A DNA stretch of 64,000 nt, taken from the NCBI RefSeq assembly GCF_030867095.1, contig NC_081824.1, positions 175,778,933-175,842,932 of the forward strand, in the 5' to 3' direction. This document shows, in pieces, positions 44,855-58,809 of the stretch (position 1 is the first letter of the stretch; the number at the start of each line of letters is the position of its first letter). The notes below the pieces were generated by a model. The model did no database searches, was not told where the DNA came from, and was given only the letters and a program-made list of their open reading frames with translations. Made by a program: the position numbers and the translations under genes. This stretch comes from Alligator mississippiensis (taxonomy: Eukaryota > Chordata > Crocodylia > Alligatoridae).

Positions 44855-47800
44855 GAGCGTGGGAATCTGTGCCTGATATATATTTGACCAGTCTTCATTT
44901 TTAGGGCGTTTAACCAAGCCCTACCAATGTAATGTAGGAAAGGAGGTACAATTGGTGAGAGCTGAGGTGTATTGCCTGATTTTTATCTGGGCCCAAAACT
45001 GAAACAGCCAAGGGTTTACACATACTATAGGTGAGGGTTGAGCTGCACTGACCAAGTTACGTAAGGATGTTCAATGCTGAGATAATATTGTGAGCCAGAG
45101 GTTGGAGGTGGGTTATGAAGCTTGTATTGCTGTCCTGTTGCTGGCTTAAAGGAAGACCTGGATATTTACTTTCCTGAGCCCTGCTTTCCCCATCCCCCTT
45201 CCCAACACAGAGGTCTGAGGCTTCTGTTTCTGTTCCTGTTACTTTAATTCATCCTTCACAACTAAGCTATGAAGAACATGATCAGTCATCTCGCTGGCAC
45301 CGAGCCATTTCTCACAGTCACTGACACCCTGGCAGTGGTGTGAGGACTTTCATTTAAACAAGGCCAAACTCTAGGATAACTTTATTTTTAGCATTAAACC
45401 ACCTAACATTGTTTTCTGACATGCAGGAAAAAGTCTGCTTTGGTCCATAAAAGGCTATAGGGGTGCTTCTGTGGGGGGATATTTAACATCTCTGATTGCT
45501 GTAAAGCCTTTTAAACAAACTAGGATGGCAGGAATGAATGGGTTTTATAAAAGGAAATAGGGAATAGGAATTCACCCTCTCCTCCAGCTCAGTCTACTGT
45601 TTTAGGATCTCACTGTCCTCTCTAATCACTGAGCTCTAAAATAACACTGAATCCCAGGTCACCTCAACTTTGTAAAGCTACCAAGGAGGAGACACAATCA
45701 ATGCTCCTGACTTCTCCCTTCACACAGGCTTTAAACAGTATTTGCAGCAGCATTGCTTTCCCCCCTGGTGGATGCAGAGATGGTGTCTGATATGCTAATG
45801 CACATATTTATAGGCTCTCAAGTGCAGGGATGTTAGGTAGCTGAACCTAGATATGTTGTTTTAAGGGCTCTGGCAAAGTTTCAAGAACAAAAGCAAGAGA
45901 CAGCCAGTTCCCATCTGTGGGCATGTCCCTACATTTCACTGGGGTAAACCTTGTGATTTAGCAAGTGTGAGCCTCGCACCCTGAGGCTGCTAAAAATATT
46001 TAAAAAAAATTGTTAAGGACTTCCAACAAAAGGACAGAAGCATAAATAGAGCTCAGTTGTAAAATTCAGCTGTGGTTTTTTCATGCCCCAGCATTCGGGG
46101 TGTTGAGAGCTGAGCTTTTGGTCTGGGCCCACTTACAAAATTCAGAATGGAGTCAAGGTTTGTATTTAAAATATATGTGTATTGATAAAGCTTAGTGGTA
46201 TTTGCACCATCTCCCATAATGTTTCAGGCTGATATTATTTTACCCTGATCACCTTCTCTTCTCAAGTGCATTGCCCCATTAAGAGAAAAGCAACTGCACA
46301 ACTGTGAAAGAGGAATGTGGTCAAGTGTACTGAGGCAAAACCTGATTCTTACTCAAAGTGCAACAGAATGTGTGCAGCCTGGTTTAGGGGTGGGAACAAA
46401 AACTCTGTGCCTGGATTAGGGGTGGGCACAAAAAGCATGGGAGCACATGCGGTAAGAAACCATGGCCTGCTTTGAGAGCTGAGTAGTTACAAATTGAAAT
46501 AACCCTGACTGACACCTGCTAATTCATTGCACCCGCGTCTTTTGTGCTGGCGCTATTGCAGGCACCAACATTCTGCTGCAAAATTAGAGGCTTGTTTTAA
46601 AAGCTTTTAATGAGTATGTAGAACAGGCGTGACCTTCGTGTTTAAGGTCTTGTCCAAAACATGCACGCATGCAGCAAACTGCACGGAGCCCAGCTGATTT
46701 CCCTTTAGGAGAAAGGACTGAAACAACAGAGCTATGATTTAGATCTGTGGTTTCAGGTAATAGAGGCTTCATGTCTGGTGCACAGAGAAATAAGCTGTCC
46801 TTCCTGCCTTTCAGGTGGAGGTTATTCATTTTCACCTCTTCTGTGCAAGCCACGCTGGAGATCTTCTATCTGCAGTGCTGATTTGTGTTTCATATTCAGC
46901 ATCTATCTCACAAGTGAAATATCACCCACTGACCACAATGGACACTGTGGGTACAGAACAAGCAATAGACTCATACTGGGCACTAGGACAGAGCAGTGCC
47001 AAGTAAATGGGAGAATTCTGCCTCATGAATGGTGACAGTGACATAGACTTGATTTAAAAGAAGAATTAAGATAACTATGATAATATCAACTAAGCTGGTG
47101 CCATGGCAATGCTTTGCAACTGAGCACATAGACACTGAGAAGTTCTTTCTATATGACCACAGAACCCCTGGCAGATGAGTACCAGAAGTGAAAACAAGGG
47201 CTGCAGTTAGATATATCTATAAAAAGGAGAAAAGCCTACCTCAGCCAGTGTTCCTCAGCTAGTGCTCTAGCTCCTGAAAACTGTGCTCTGTGCCCACTGA
47301 AAAAATGGCCAGGAATAAGATGGCAGCATCCTCCAGAATGAAAATGTGTAACAGAGGACCCTAAACAAATAGTCCTTAGAGCTAAATGAGCAGAAGTCCC
47401 CAGCTGAAAGCTCTCAGCAGTCCTATGGAGCAGGTGTGTATTATTTGAAGGGCTAAATGCCAAATACATCCACTGTCTCAGCCCAGCTCCTAGGTCTTGT
47501 CTACGCTATGCCTCTTTCCCCTTTGTATGTTTCTGCCAGGTCAGCTATCAATAGTGGGACATGCTAAGGCAGAGAAGTAGGCATATTTATTTTCTTGCCG
47601 TGTAACCTTTCTGAGACCTGCCGTGGGTGCTAGAATCCTGTTCCCATCCCACCCTACCACCCCCCATCTTGGAAGGGAAAAGGAATAATTTTTACTTGAT
47701 CTGTCTGCACGTTTCCAGGTGACCTCCTGGCTTCCTGCAGGCCAGTGTGCCTGTTCTGGACCTGGTCTTCTGGACCTTAGGTACCCTGACCATGATAACC

Positions 47801-48400
47801 CAGAGCACCTGTGAGAATTACTTTGCAGAAGATATTATTTTTCTTGCCTACCTGTGCAACTTTGGGGAATGAGTCACGGATCTTATTGGAGCTGCTAATA
47901 TTGACTAATATTGATAATTATATCTAAGTGGAGTTTGCTGTGCCAGTCAGCTCTGAGGGACACGCCAATATGTTTGTTTCATAACAGCGTGACGGGATAT
48001 AAATCCCTGCACTCTGATTGGCTGGGGTTGCAAATATGCGGTCAAAGTAAGATGAATTGCATGATGATGATGACGACTGTAAAATGATTTAACTACTACA
48101 AATCTATCCGATCTGATGGGTTCACCTCAGAGTTCTCCATTCACAGGGCAAATGCTTCCTTATCTCGTATGGATTCAGCTCTCGTTGATTTCTGAGTTGT
48201 ACCCACTTATGCCAGGAACTAATTTAGTACTGTAAGTCCATGGCAAGCATGTTGGCGTCATTCTTTAGTTAGCCCCTGAAATAACCTTAAGTTTGTGAGT
48301 AAATTTTTAGTGGGATGGGGTAGTAGACAAACCTTTCCCAAGACCAGCAACATGCATTTGGGAATGAAAGAGGTACTGGCAGGAAAGTGGACAGGGGGAG
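44855..48400. other. Non-coding stretch
   Basis: No gene supported. It contains a 32-bp tandem duplication at 46377-46440 (unit begins GCCTGG(T/A)TTAGGGGTGGG) and near 47492 a 'TAGGTCTTGTCTACGCTATG' phrase like one end of a Chompy-like MITE with no partner found. Confidence 0.35.
46377..46440. repeat. 32-bp tandem duplication
   Basis: Units at 46377-46408 and 46409-46440 share GCCTGG(T/A)TTAGGGGTGGG(A/C)ACAAAAA, with about five mismatches. Confidence 0.6.
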
Positions 48401-48408
48401 ACAGACGT

Positions 48409-48468
48409 TGTTGTTATAAAGAGGATGCTGGATGTTCCTGTTGTTATAAAGAGGATGTTGGATGTTCC
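48409..48468. repeat. 30-bp near-perfect tandem duplication
   Basis: TGTTGTTATAAAGAGGATG(C/T)TGGATGTTCC occurs twice head to tail (48409-48438, 48439-48468) with one difference. It keeps a 10-residue repeat in one frame because the unit is a multiple of three; I do not regard the frame as a gene. Confidence 0.85.
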
Positions 48469-48469
48469 T

Positions 48470-51400
48470 GTGGGCATGTGGATTGTGGTAGAGTCCTGAG
48501 AGCAGTAACTAACTGGGTCAGAAAAATGTACAGTAGCCAATCGGCGCTAAGTACGGTAGTTTGGCATAGTACCTCAACAGTAACTGTGTTGGGGATGATG
48601 ATTCTGGGTCTTCTCTCCTGAGAAAGGATTTCCAATCACTTTAGCTCTCACCATATTTAGCCTGAGGGAGAATCATTATCTGATTACTTCAGAGTGTTTC
48701 CTTTTAATCACGGACCTCTTCAAAAGCAGTTACCAATGTGGGGCATTCCTTGCTTTTTGGATTCACATCTGGAACCTGACTGTGTTTACTTTTTATTTTG
48801 TAGCAGGACTGAGCACCTGTGGTAACAACTGAAATCAGTGGCTTCTGCAGGTGCTCAGCACTTCTAAACAAAAGGCCCAAGAGGCCTCACAATACGAACC
48901 TACCTTGAAAAAGCTGCTTTCCTCCACATATGGAAACCTGGTACCATCAGCAGAGTGAGATTTCTCTGCTGCCTTTGTGAAGATCTGAGGGCAGTGGACT
49001 GAAGAAGCCAGAAAGCCACTGAGCAACCTTCCTTTTGTGCTTTACGAAGAGAAACTGTCTTTTGAAATGGGATCAGTCATAAAGTATTTAATGGAAGAAA
49101 GAAAGAGAAAGACCAGAAGCCTGTGCCAAGAGCAAGTGAAGGGGCCTGCTTTTTAAATAATTACCACAGGACTGATTACCTTTCCAAGTAATTAAAGAAT
49201 TGTGAAATGTTATTAACATGCTGATAATAGACAGCTTTGAAAACTGCCAGCACAGCATGATCCAGCAGAAGACGGATTCCTCCACATTTCGAATCCACCG
49301 TGTGCTCTTGGTTGCGGTAAGTTCTGAGGGCAAGTGGCTATGGTCAGTCATGATCACGGATCAGGCTGTATTAGACAAGCACATGTGCTTCCTGACAAAA
49401 GTCTGCATGCCTCAAAATTTTGGTTGTGTTTTTCAATGTACGTGACAGCCCAGAAGACAAGATTTACCTTTGCTGGCACATGATGGAGCTCAACATTGCA
49501 CCTCCCTGCACCAGCCTGGCCTGAAGCGAACGCGCCCCAGTCCTGGGCAAGCCAACAGGTGTTCTTTAGCAGCTTTAAGGGCTTGTCTGTACTTGAAATC
49601 TGTGATGGGTTAACTTGGATTATGTTGCGTTAAACTGATTTGTGTCCACAAACAGATTTTTGTTATTGCAGTTGCTGCAGATCCACTGGCACTTTAACAG
49701 GTGTTATTAAACCCACTCTGTGAGCAGATCTGCTGAGATGCAGAATGGTTACTGTGCAGTGTGTGTGCATCCCCAACTTGAAACAACACTCACACATGTA
49801 CCACATCCTCCCTACTGGTATCCCACAGTGCTTTGCCAGCTTCCTGTCAATCTACCCACGTATCATCTACTGCACTGGGGTCATCTAGACTGGGTGTCAC
49901 CTCCTTGTTTAAATGCTGGAGTGCAACCAGGAGTGCTCCCTGCAATTCCAGCTTGGGGTGGGAGGGGCGGGGGGGGGGCGGGGAGGTGAAAGGTAAGGAG
50001 TTGCCTATCTGTGTCATACTCTTGATGATTGAATAGTTATGCCTTGTGCTTCTACATTGTCCTGTACTGAGACACTGAACTTTACAGGCCTCTGGCAAAA
50101 GGAGTTTAGGTTGGACCAACTGTCTGGCAATAACTTGGCTACAGGGAGCATCATCATGACAAATACTGAAAAAGGGGGCACATCCAGGACACAACTGAAT
50201 ACCATAATAAGGCAAAAGAGGTCCAGCCTGCCTACAGGCAAGTTAAATCTGATACGATATTAGAGTGAGCTAGTATGGTCTGCTGGCATATAAGAAGCTT
50301 GACTGTATTCTCGCTAGATGTCACAGCTCTGCCACTCTTGTGGTCTTTGTGAATGATCCACAAAAGTGGACTCTCATGGACCCAATGAACCTAGTGAATG
50401 CCAAGCCAAACAGAGTCATGGAGATCCTGAACCGTCTTGCATCATAGCCAGATGGTCACCCTAAACCACAAGCAGAACCCCAAACCGTGGGTGGGACATA
50501 TTCCAGTAAGTAAAGAAAGATCTATTTGAATGCAATTATAATGGGTGAGGAGGATGGGAACTGGGGGAGTGGCTGAAGTAATTTGTCATAGGTTTTCTGT
50601 TTCCCTTGCTCCATGTACAGAACTGTAGTAGTGTCAACAGGATAAGGATACAATCATACTGATTTAACTTTTCTCTGCTTCACAGGCTTTTAACCCAGCT
50701 ACCCTCTACACTTTCCCGCCCACACCATTCAGTATAATGGCCACACTGGAAACTACAAATTCTCCATTCCTTTTTTTTTCTTCACATATCTGCAAATATA
50801 GAAACACCACATAACTGTGCTGTGTCCTACTTCACACCCCACTACCCGATGCCTGTTCATCTCTCACTCACTGCCTAATGGAACTCCCTGCACCTGGGCT
50901 GATCAGGAACCAGTCTTAAGGAAAGTCACTTTGACTGTAGTAACGCAATCACCTAAAGCCAACAGAAGTATGCATGAATTGGCTAACCTACCCTGCTGTT
51001 TATGCACCACTAATGACCCACCAGCCACACACCCCTTGTACCACAGGCTCAGTGATCACTTTGCAAATGGGAAAAATAACATTATATTCTTTATGTTTCC
51101 CATAATGGCAAGAATCAGACAGCAAGAAAGAGGGAGGAAGGAAAAGGCAATAATAAACAAACATCTTCGCTGGATTGCTTGGCTCTGTAACCTTTTAAAG
51201 GTTAGCACAATAAATTGCTTTAATGCTAACAATGCTCATCTGGGTATGTGGCTCTGAAAAAGAAAGGTGAAGTTTCTTTGCATGTATGCATCTGACGGTT
51301 GGACTCTCTTTTATATTTAATATTGTCTGGAATCACTCCCAGAATGTCCACACAGGCGCAATAATAACATGAAGGCAATCACTGTGCAGCAAGTGCACAA

Positions 51401-52570
51401 ATATGCACACAATGTGCATAATTTGTACATAGCAAATAAGATGCATACCTAGTTCTAATACACTTTCTGACGTTGCCCCTTAACTAAAAGCAGAAGCATG
51501 ATACGTTTCTCACTCTGTGCAATATAGTAAGTCATGCCCCCAAAACAGCACTCTCCAATGAGTAAATCTGCTCCAAAAAAGATGCAACAGAAGCATATGA
51601 TTTTGGCCTTGTTCTCTTCCTCAGATCCCCATATCTCCAGGGTCCGAAGTTACTGCATGACACAGAAATTTTACCAGCAGTGCACCGATGACCATGAGGA
51701 GTTCAGAGTTTATCAGAGTTTTCTTTCTGGTGGCCAACATTGTTCTGGCTAATTAAAAACATATGGATAATGGAATGAAACAAGAGAAATTGTGGGAATT
51801 GTTCTGTATGACCGGAGGCCCCAGAGTCCCATTGCCTGCCTGGGGGGATCTGCAACATACAGTGGAGAGGATCCCAGGCACGGAGGCAGAGCAGTGCACC
51901 ATGGGACATTGGACCAGACTGCTAACTGCTTATCTCCAAACACTGCTGTGCTGCATGGCCACAACAGGGCAGGTGATAGTGTGTAGGTCACAAAAAAATA
52001 ATGTGCTGTGCATATGCTATTCGCACTATACCTTTTGTACATCACTTAATGCAGATGCACAGAATGTGGCTCAGGGTTCAAGTGTAAATGTGCCAGGACC
52101 ATTGCTGGTGTGAAGGCTGCCACAAGTATATATTGGGTCAGCATGACCCTCTGCTGTCCTAGGCATACTGATCCTCAGGCGGTACCACACCACTTGAGGG
52201 ATTGGTCTGGCCCTTTTGGGGCTTGCCCAGTGGAGGGAAAGTTATGGCCATAGTATTAGTGTAACCTCTCCAATGCACACACTGTGCCCTTGATCTCTAC
52301 AACAATACAGAGAACATATGCATGGCACTAACCTCTCCTCAGCATGTATTTTGTAACTATTGCAAGATGAGTATCTCTATCAGTCACTTGAAAAAATACG
52401 TAACCCCGAGTCCTAGGACTTTGTTTCTAGGAGAGGTCTTCACCTTTCTAATATGCTATTAAAAGTCATCACTACCTCTCTTTTCCATGTGGCCTGTGGA
52501 CTGCTGAGGGCAGAGGTGTGATCCTGCCTGGGGGCAGACAGGGAGCTGGATGACTGTCATTTGTGCATAA
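48470..52570. other. Non-coding stretch
   Basis: One-ended MITE-like phrase 'TTAAGGGCTTGTCTGTACTTG' (about 49568; partner not found). G-rich tract at about 49960-49986. ORFs of 116-146 codons at 50817-51257 and 51763-52113 show no motif. Confidence 0.35.
49960..49986 (+). other. G-tract, G-quadruplex-capable
   Basis: Successive G-runs (GGGG, GGGGGGGGGG, GGGGAGG) within about 27 bases of a G-rich patch, enough for G4 formation on the plus strand. Confidence 0.5.
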
Positions 52571-52574
52571 AAAA

Positions 52575-52775
52575 TGAAATAGGATTCTGATCTCTTGGTA
52601 AAGGCAAATATTACTGTCTTTCTTTAGTAGACTAGGAAACTGAATAAGACATACAAACATACTCGCTGAAGGCCACATGGTGAGTACATGGCAAAGTTTG
52701 AATTAGAGCTTGGGACCATATGATTTCTAACTCCTTGGACTCAGTGCCCCAGAGCTCAGCATTATACCAGATACC
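52575..52775 (-). mobile_element. MIR SINE, antisense
   Basis: Plus-strand order: AGACTAGGAAACTGAATAAGAC, CTGAAGGCCACATGGTGAGTA, GGCAAAGTTTGAATTAGAGC, then GACCATATGATTTCTAACTCC. This corresponds to the MIR core in reverse complement ('AGATGGGGAAACTGAGGC', 'CAAGGTCACACAGCTAGTAAGTGGCAGAGC', 'GGGATTCGAACCCAGG'). Diverged. Confidence 0.6.
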
Positions 52776-52834
52776 CATCTAGACACCTGCCTGAATGAAA
52801 AACTGGCATAAGCTCTCCCAGAATATAAGGAGGG

Positions 52835-53050
52835 GATTTTCAAAAGCACCTGACTGACAGATGGACTCACTTACCATTGCCTTTCAATATGACTCATGCT
52901 CCTGAATTGTTTGGGAAATCCCATCTCTATTCATACCCAGGACGACATTGTAAGTTCACAGGCCAAATTCTGCTCTCAGTTGCAGCCCCATGAATCCAGA
53001 GCATAACTTGCTGGAGTTAGTCCGGTGTAACACCGGGTACAAATAGCCCC
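52835..53050. repeat. Two adjacent reptilian-type repeat fragments
   Basis: 'GGGATTTTCAAAAGCACCTGA' (about 52837) paired loosely with 'TGTTTGGGAAATCCCATC', and 'GGCCAAATTCTGCTCTCAGTTGCAGCCCCATGAATCCAGAGCATAACTTGCTGGAGTTAGTCCGGTGTAACACCGGGT' (only phrases GGCCAAATTCTGCTCTCAG and GGTGTAACACCGGG are diagnostic). Both are of a form widespread in turtle and crocodilian DNA. Confidence 0.4.
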
Positions 53051-53054
53051 TTTG

Positions 53055-56000
53055 TGTTTGTACCATGCTAGAGTTCCAACAGCATTAGTACTCCGTGTTT
53101 TAAAAATAATGAAAACCAATCATGTATATTAAATATTTTTCTGTACAAGCCTGCTAAAATATTGCTCTGTCCCCTAACTATGATCATAATGTTTCAAGTA
53201 TATGCTTTACTAAACTACAGTAAACCAAATTAGGGTGGTTTATTTGATTTTTTTTTTCATGGGCCTATGCCAATAATTCTAAAAGCAGCGAGAATATGTG
53301 AATAAGCCTGTAACCTGCAGTGTTCAATGTGCATAATATTTTCTCAGGAAGAATTAGCGCCAGGTCAGTTTGCTTAACATCCGTTTGCTTAACATCATCT
53401 TGGCTTCTTGATTGTCATCTTCAGTGTCTTTGCTTATCACCCAAACCTCATGCTTTAAAAACAAAAATGTTATGTCATATCCACCTGTGCCTTTTTTATC
53501 TGTACCACAAAGCAAACTTTTGCAGCTCCAACGTAACTACAGGTTGGAAGAAGGAAATAAGTGGTGATACTTGCCTATTTACATTGCCGTATACTTAGCT
53601 CAAGGACTGAGTCATCTTCTGTCTTGCAAAATGCTGGTCACACTGCTGGCATTTAACAGATACTAAATAATAACAGTCTTTGCCCACTATTCGGGAGAAC
53701 TGGTTGCTTGCTTCCAATGAAAAGATTGGCTGCATTTAAGTTGTCATCACCAGGTTCAAAGCAGATATTCCACTGAAATGAAAATACTCCACACTCCTAG
53801 AAGTGTATCTGGACTCTTTGTGGACTCCAGAAAAGAATACCGCATTGGATTACATTTGAAATGGCTCCTTCAAAATTTACAGATTAGAAATATAGTCCCA
53901 GATTTTCTAAAATAGGTGCCTACTCAGTGGCCTGATTCATACAGGCAAGTTTCCTAAACCTTAGCCATAACTTTTAAATACAGAAATCTCACAGGATTCT
54001 GCAGACAGTCATGGTGACACCAGAAATGTGCGAGATCCAGTAGACCAGCTCCATCCCACCCTTTCCTGACACCTGGTGTGTGAAATTGCCCCTGAAATTG
54101 TCTACATTACAGCCAACAGAAAATGGGCCAGATTCAGTGACAGATATCAGCAGGCTTGCACTGAGAGGCATTTCACCCAACAACACTTGTGGGATTTTTC
54201 TGTCACAGTATGAGATGGCAGGGAAATGCCTTTTTCTCTGTGCTACCTCTGCTTTCCTTCCCTTCCCCAAATGTGTTTTCATTTCACTTGACTCAGAAAC
54301 TCCACATTCATATGGAGCCTTTAATTTCCAGATCTCTTGCACAGATGCAACTCAGCTGGGGAGCAACTGAAGTTGTTACCATCTGTCAACTGCTTGTTCT
54401 CCTGGGAAAAGAACCAGTGGCCTGAGTCCACTTTCTAGTCATGATTGCCTGAATCACTGAAACCACCACTAGTACAAGCTTTACCAGGGGCCTTTTTGCT
54501 GGAAAAGCCAAAAAATAAATGAGCCACAGAGACTAAAATAGTTGTTCAATCACTGAGATATCCCCCACAGTCAGGATTAATGATGAATCATGTTGGGAGA
54601 GCAGATCCCTTTGAGCCAGGTTCTTCTTCAGCTATTTAGGCACAGGGTAGAATAGGATCACAGTTAGGAGCCCAAGTGCACTTAGGCACCCAATAGGAAG
54701 AGAGGAATTTGATTCTATGCTTTCACTACCACTACCCAGCCTGTAACTATTTCAGCAGAGAACTGCTTCTTCAGGCACTCAGTCCAGCATCTTTCACCAC
54801 TGCTAAATTCATTCCAGTAAAATGAAGGGCCTTTCACAGCATGATTGCAAAGGTTTCTCTGCCATGCATTTAAAATATCCCTTCTGACTGCTCCCTGGGC
54901 TAGCTATGCTGAGACCCCATCACCTTCTCTCGAACTGCCTGGCAAACAAACCCCTGCAATACCAGTCGATATTGCTTGATGGAGAAAGTAAGTCTGTTAT
55001 TGGTGACACATTCCCCTGAGTGCTTGTGTCAAACTCTTTCACATCAAGCCAAGGGAAGGTAACCAGCAGAAAGGTCAGGTCTACACACAGATGCTAGCTC
55101 TCCTGTGTCTGTCTATCCTCTGCTGTCATGAGGAATAGCTTCTCTTACCCCTTACACATCTTTGTTTTCTCTGTACTCTTCACGGAATGCTTTGGGGGTG
55201 GAGGGGAAGGAACACGATGTGGGAACTGTCCAACTAGCTCAAATGGGTGGTCCATCTACTCCTGTATCCTCTCTCTCACATTGGCCAGCACCAGATGCTT
55301 CAGCAGATGGTACAAGAAATTCTGCAGTATGCAGATGTGGGAGAATCTTCCCTGTGAAGGCCTAATCTGATCCCACAATTAGATGCTGTCTTAAAATCTG
55401 TACAGTGTTGTTCTGTATCCTCTCAGTGGAAATTAGGCATCAGGATCATGGGAGGTGCTGAGCATATAGAGTCCAAGGGAGGTTTCTAGGATTCAGTCTC
55501 TCTCAGGGTGGGGCACAAGAAGGGGTGTCGTGTTACTATGTGTAACAGTGTCGGTAGAGAATAGCCCCTATTCAGTGCATGATTTGTCTGTGAAACTCAC
55601 CTCCACATGCTATGATTGAAGCCTAAGGGCTTACCTCAATTCCCCACTGTCCTGCACCTTACATAGTCATTTCTACCAGGGCAAAGTAAATACAAAGTGG
55701 ATGTAACACACTACCACAGAAAAGTTCCCCATCCCTGACAGCAGTGATAGCACTTTACACTAATGGGTTTATAAGGAGAGACTCAGGCCTGAGGTCAGTA
55801 ATGTAGCCAGGTTCTACCATATGAAACGCTTTGTAAGGGAAGGCACGATCCCTATCCTGGAAGTGCAGCCCTTGGATAATAAATAGCAGCAGGATCGGGC
55901 CTTAGGAAGTGATTCTTCTTTCATCACCTCATAATCAGAGGCAGAAAAGAGCCTGACTCAGTCACCTGAAGGACCTCACTAGTCAGAGACAGGGACTTTC

Positions 56001-58250
56001 TTGAATGGCATGTGGAAGAGAGTCTGCCCCATTCACACTGCAGAGGGAGCCTGGGGATATAGGACACATGCAGCTATGCTTGCAACTCCAAGAGGAGCAT
56101 CCCACAAGCAAAGCCAAGAGTATGACAATCAATTTACTGTGGGGTGAAATAAGGCAGGGCTTTCCATGCTTCTGTTGCTCTTCAGTAACTACCTGTGTGC
56201 ATGCTTTTATTCTGTAATAAGTGGACACGATGCAGTAGCTCAGCCCTCAGAGAGGGGTAAGTTCCTGAGGTTTGGCTTTCACTTTTCAGAAGGCAAAAGC
56301 ATACGTGTAAACAGATACTGCAGGGTAGCTGATGCATGCTGCTTTTGGTCTGCTCCTTACTTTAGAGTAAATTGGGGTAAACATAGTTACTATGCTGTAT
56401 GACCTCACCCTTAATCTTTCCTTCTCTTTAGAAAGGCAATAGAAGAGCTGAGAGGTCAGAGTTAAAGTTTCTTTGAAGTAATAGTTACAAATCTCAAGCT
56501 TATGTTAATGCACAGGACTATTGTAATTAGCTAGCTTTTGGTAGGTTCCCCACATGATGCCAGTGGCCCAAGCACCCTGTTCTATGAACAAGCGCTACAG
56601 AAGCAGGACTCCCCCACAGTAGCTAAGCAGGATCATTCACTGCTAGACTAAGTCTCTCCACACAGCACAGTCTTGTGCCTTGTAGACAGATCTCAGGTGA
56701 CTGAGTACTACAGTGCCTCAGCAGCCCAGGGGCAGAGAAATGAAAGGTGCACAATTCTGATGCTCTTCATCCCTAAAAGCCAGGATGAGCCTGGGAGAAG
56801 CAGAGAGGTGAAGGCTTGTACCAAAGTGGCACTGTTTGTTCAGCTTCTAGTTAGGGACCTACTCAAATCATAATTGCGTGGATTTAGTGGAAATTGTGAA
56901 ATAGGGCTATCTGCACAAAATCCACGGACAAAAAGACCCCAATCCTCCACCTGCCCCAAAACCTCATTAAAAATACAATGCTGGCTCCCTAGTGGGAGCC
57001 AGCAGTCCTCCTGGCCATGCAACATGTTACAAAGGGGGCTGCAGGCAAACAGGCAAGATAGTTGCTACCCCGGCCCCTTGCCGCTGATTGGCTGAGAGGA
57101 TTGTTTGGGTACATTTGAGGCTTGAAAACTACCTATTAGGGCCAGGTTGCTCATCTGCAGTGACTAACGCTGTGAATAGCTCCATGGATGCGAATGGAGT
57201 GGATTGCAGAGCCTTACCTTCATGGCAATTTAGATCCTAACCTGGAAAAGCACTTAAGGGTATGAGTAGCTCATTGAAGTCAGTTAAGATCCATTTAGTG
57301 GAATTACTCATATCCTTGAAAATAAGGTACCTTGCTGGATCTGGACCATAGGCATGTAATTAGTCCCATTGAAATCAATGGGGTTGCTAACATGAATATG
57401 GGAGCGACAGACTGACTACACACCATCACAATAAGCACTACAGCCAGATGCAAGGTGGTCCCAGAATCATGGACTGAAACACTTCTGGGGGGAGAAAAAG
57501 AGAAAGGGGCACCTGTATTCTGTGTCTTGTATGCGCTGGGGTACTCAACAAGCAACTAATACTTAACAGTGACATGGTGGCTTAGAAATGTCTCCCAGAG
57601 GCTACACCAACCTCCTCACACCTTAATACTTGAGAAAGCATTTTTTTTGCACATGGAGAATGACATTGGTTAGGAAGATGATTATCCCTGAACACATGAA
57701 CTTTGTTTTTTTTCCTGACAAAAACCCAGTGGATACTGTCTTCACAATGCAACAGGGCAGAAAAGGTTGGGCAGCTAACAGAGGTGTGCTTGAAGGCAAG
57801 GTCAAAACTAGTAGTGCTGGTAGTTATGCAGGAAGCCAGTAACATAGTTATTTAAATGTGAGCTGTAAGAAGGAAGAAAGCCCTTTGTGTGCCTCTCCCT
57901 GTTGCTTTGTGCCAAGGCCCCTCACCCTCCAAAAATGATTTGCTATTTCTTTCTCCCATTAGAAATATCAGGAATATCATGTCCTGACTTCTCTCCTCTT
58001 CCTGGAGGCCTGTGATGTCACAACCAGCTGAAACCTGAGCTGCAGCTTTCCCAGCCGAAGGTTGAGATGGGTGGGAATGTTGTGTCTAAGGGGTTTTTTT
58101 CCCTTTGTAGTTCACCTTTAAGATGAGAGGTTGGTACTTAGTATAAGCTTCTTTGTAGGTCACATCTGAAGGCTTTTTTCCCCCTCAGCATATCTAAAAA
58201 AGTGATTATAACTGCAGTTCCCACAGGGATCTACACTTGGTTTCCTGTGT
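53055..58250. other. Non-coding stretch
   Basis: A 14-bp duplication (GTTTGCTTAACATC twice at about 53369-53397) and old-repeat phrases near 53890-53935, 54660 and 57245-57395 ('CCCATTGAAATCAATGGGG'). No exon supported. Confidence 0.35.
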
Positions 58251-58254
58251 CTTG

Positions 58255-58385
58255 AAAAAGGCAGCACAGTCTAATGGATTGAGTTCAGGGTGGGAGGGGA
58301 AAGAAGGTGGGGAAATATGAATCCAGTTCCTGAGTGTGTGGCTGACTTGCTGTGCTACTTTGGGCAAATTGTAGAGGACACACTC
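58255..58385 (+). mobile_element. MIR SINE, sense
   Basis: GGCAGCACAGTCTAATGGATTGAGTTCAGGG, then CCAGTTCCTGAGTGTGTGGCTGACTTGCTGTGCTACTTTGGGCAAATTG, quoted here in parts (CAGTCTAATGGATTGAG; CTGACTTGCTGTGCTACTTT; GGGCAAATT). These match the tRNA-like head and core of MIR in sense order. Confidence 0.7.
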
Positions 58386-58809
58386 TGAAGAGGTGCCCAG
58401 TGTCCTTGATTCCTGGTCCTCCCAGGGAAGCATAAGCACTGCCCTGAGCTTTTTGTTCCTGTCTCCAAGCTGCTGCAGAAGTTCAGGAGCACACAGCACC
58501 AAAGCCTCCCTTGCCTTGCAGTGATCCTCTCTTGCCCTGGAACCTGGGTTGGTCTTGATTTGCCTAGTGCTCAGGCAAGAACAGACTAGGCAGGCATGCA
58601 TGTTATCTCTTGTTTTCTGAGAAGGTGGTTTATTGCACAATGCAGCCCAGCCTACATGCAGAGATGAATGTGTGTCTGGGGCGCCATGACTGAGGTTTCT
58701 TTCAAGCAATTTTGCTCAAAAAACTTGTTACAAAGGGACTGACCAGAACAGGGGAGCTACCCAGGGAGGATTGTCTTCTCATAGGTGAGATGAGTGGCCA
58801 AGTCCTTTT

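Noticed and set aside
48295..48621. 108-codon frame with an internal 10-residue repeat
   Set aside because: The repeat is explained by a recent 30-bp DNA duplication; the rest of the frame has no coding character.
49568..51360. Full MITE beginning GGGCTTGTCTGTAC
   Set aside because: Only one end is recognisable; no inverted partner with a matching 3-bp duplication was found.
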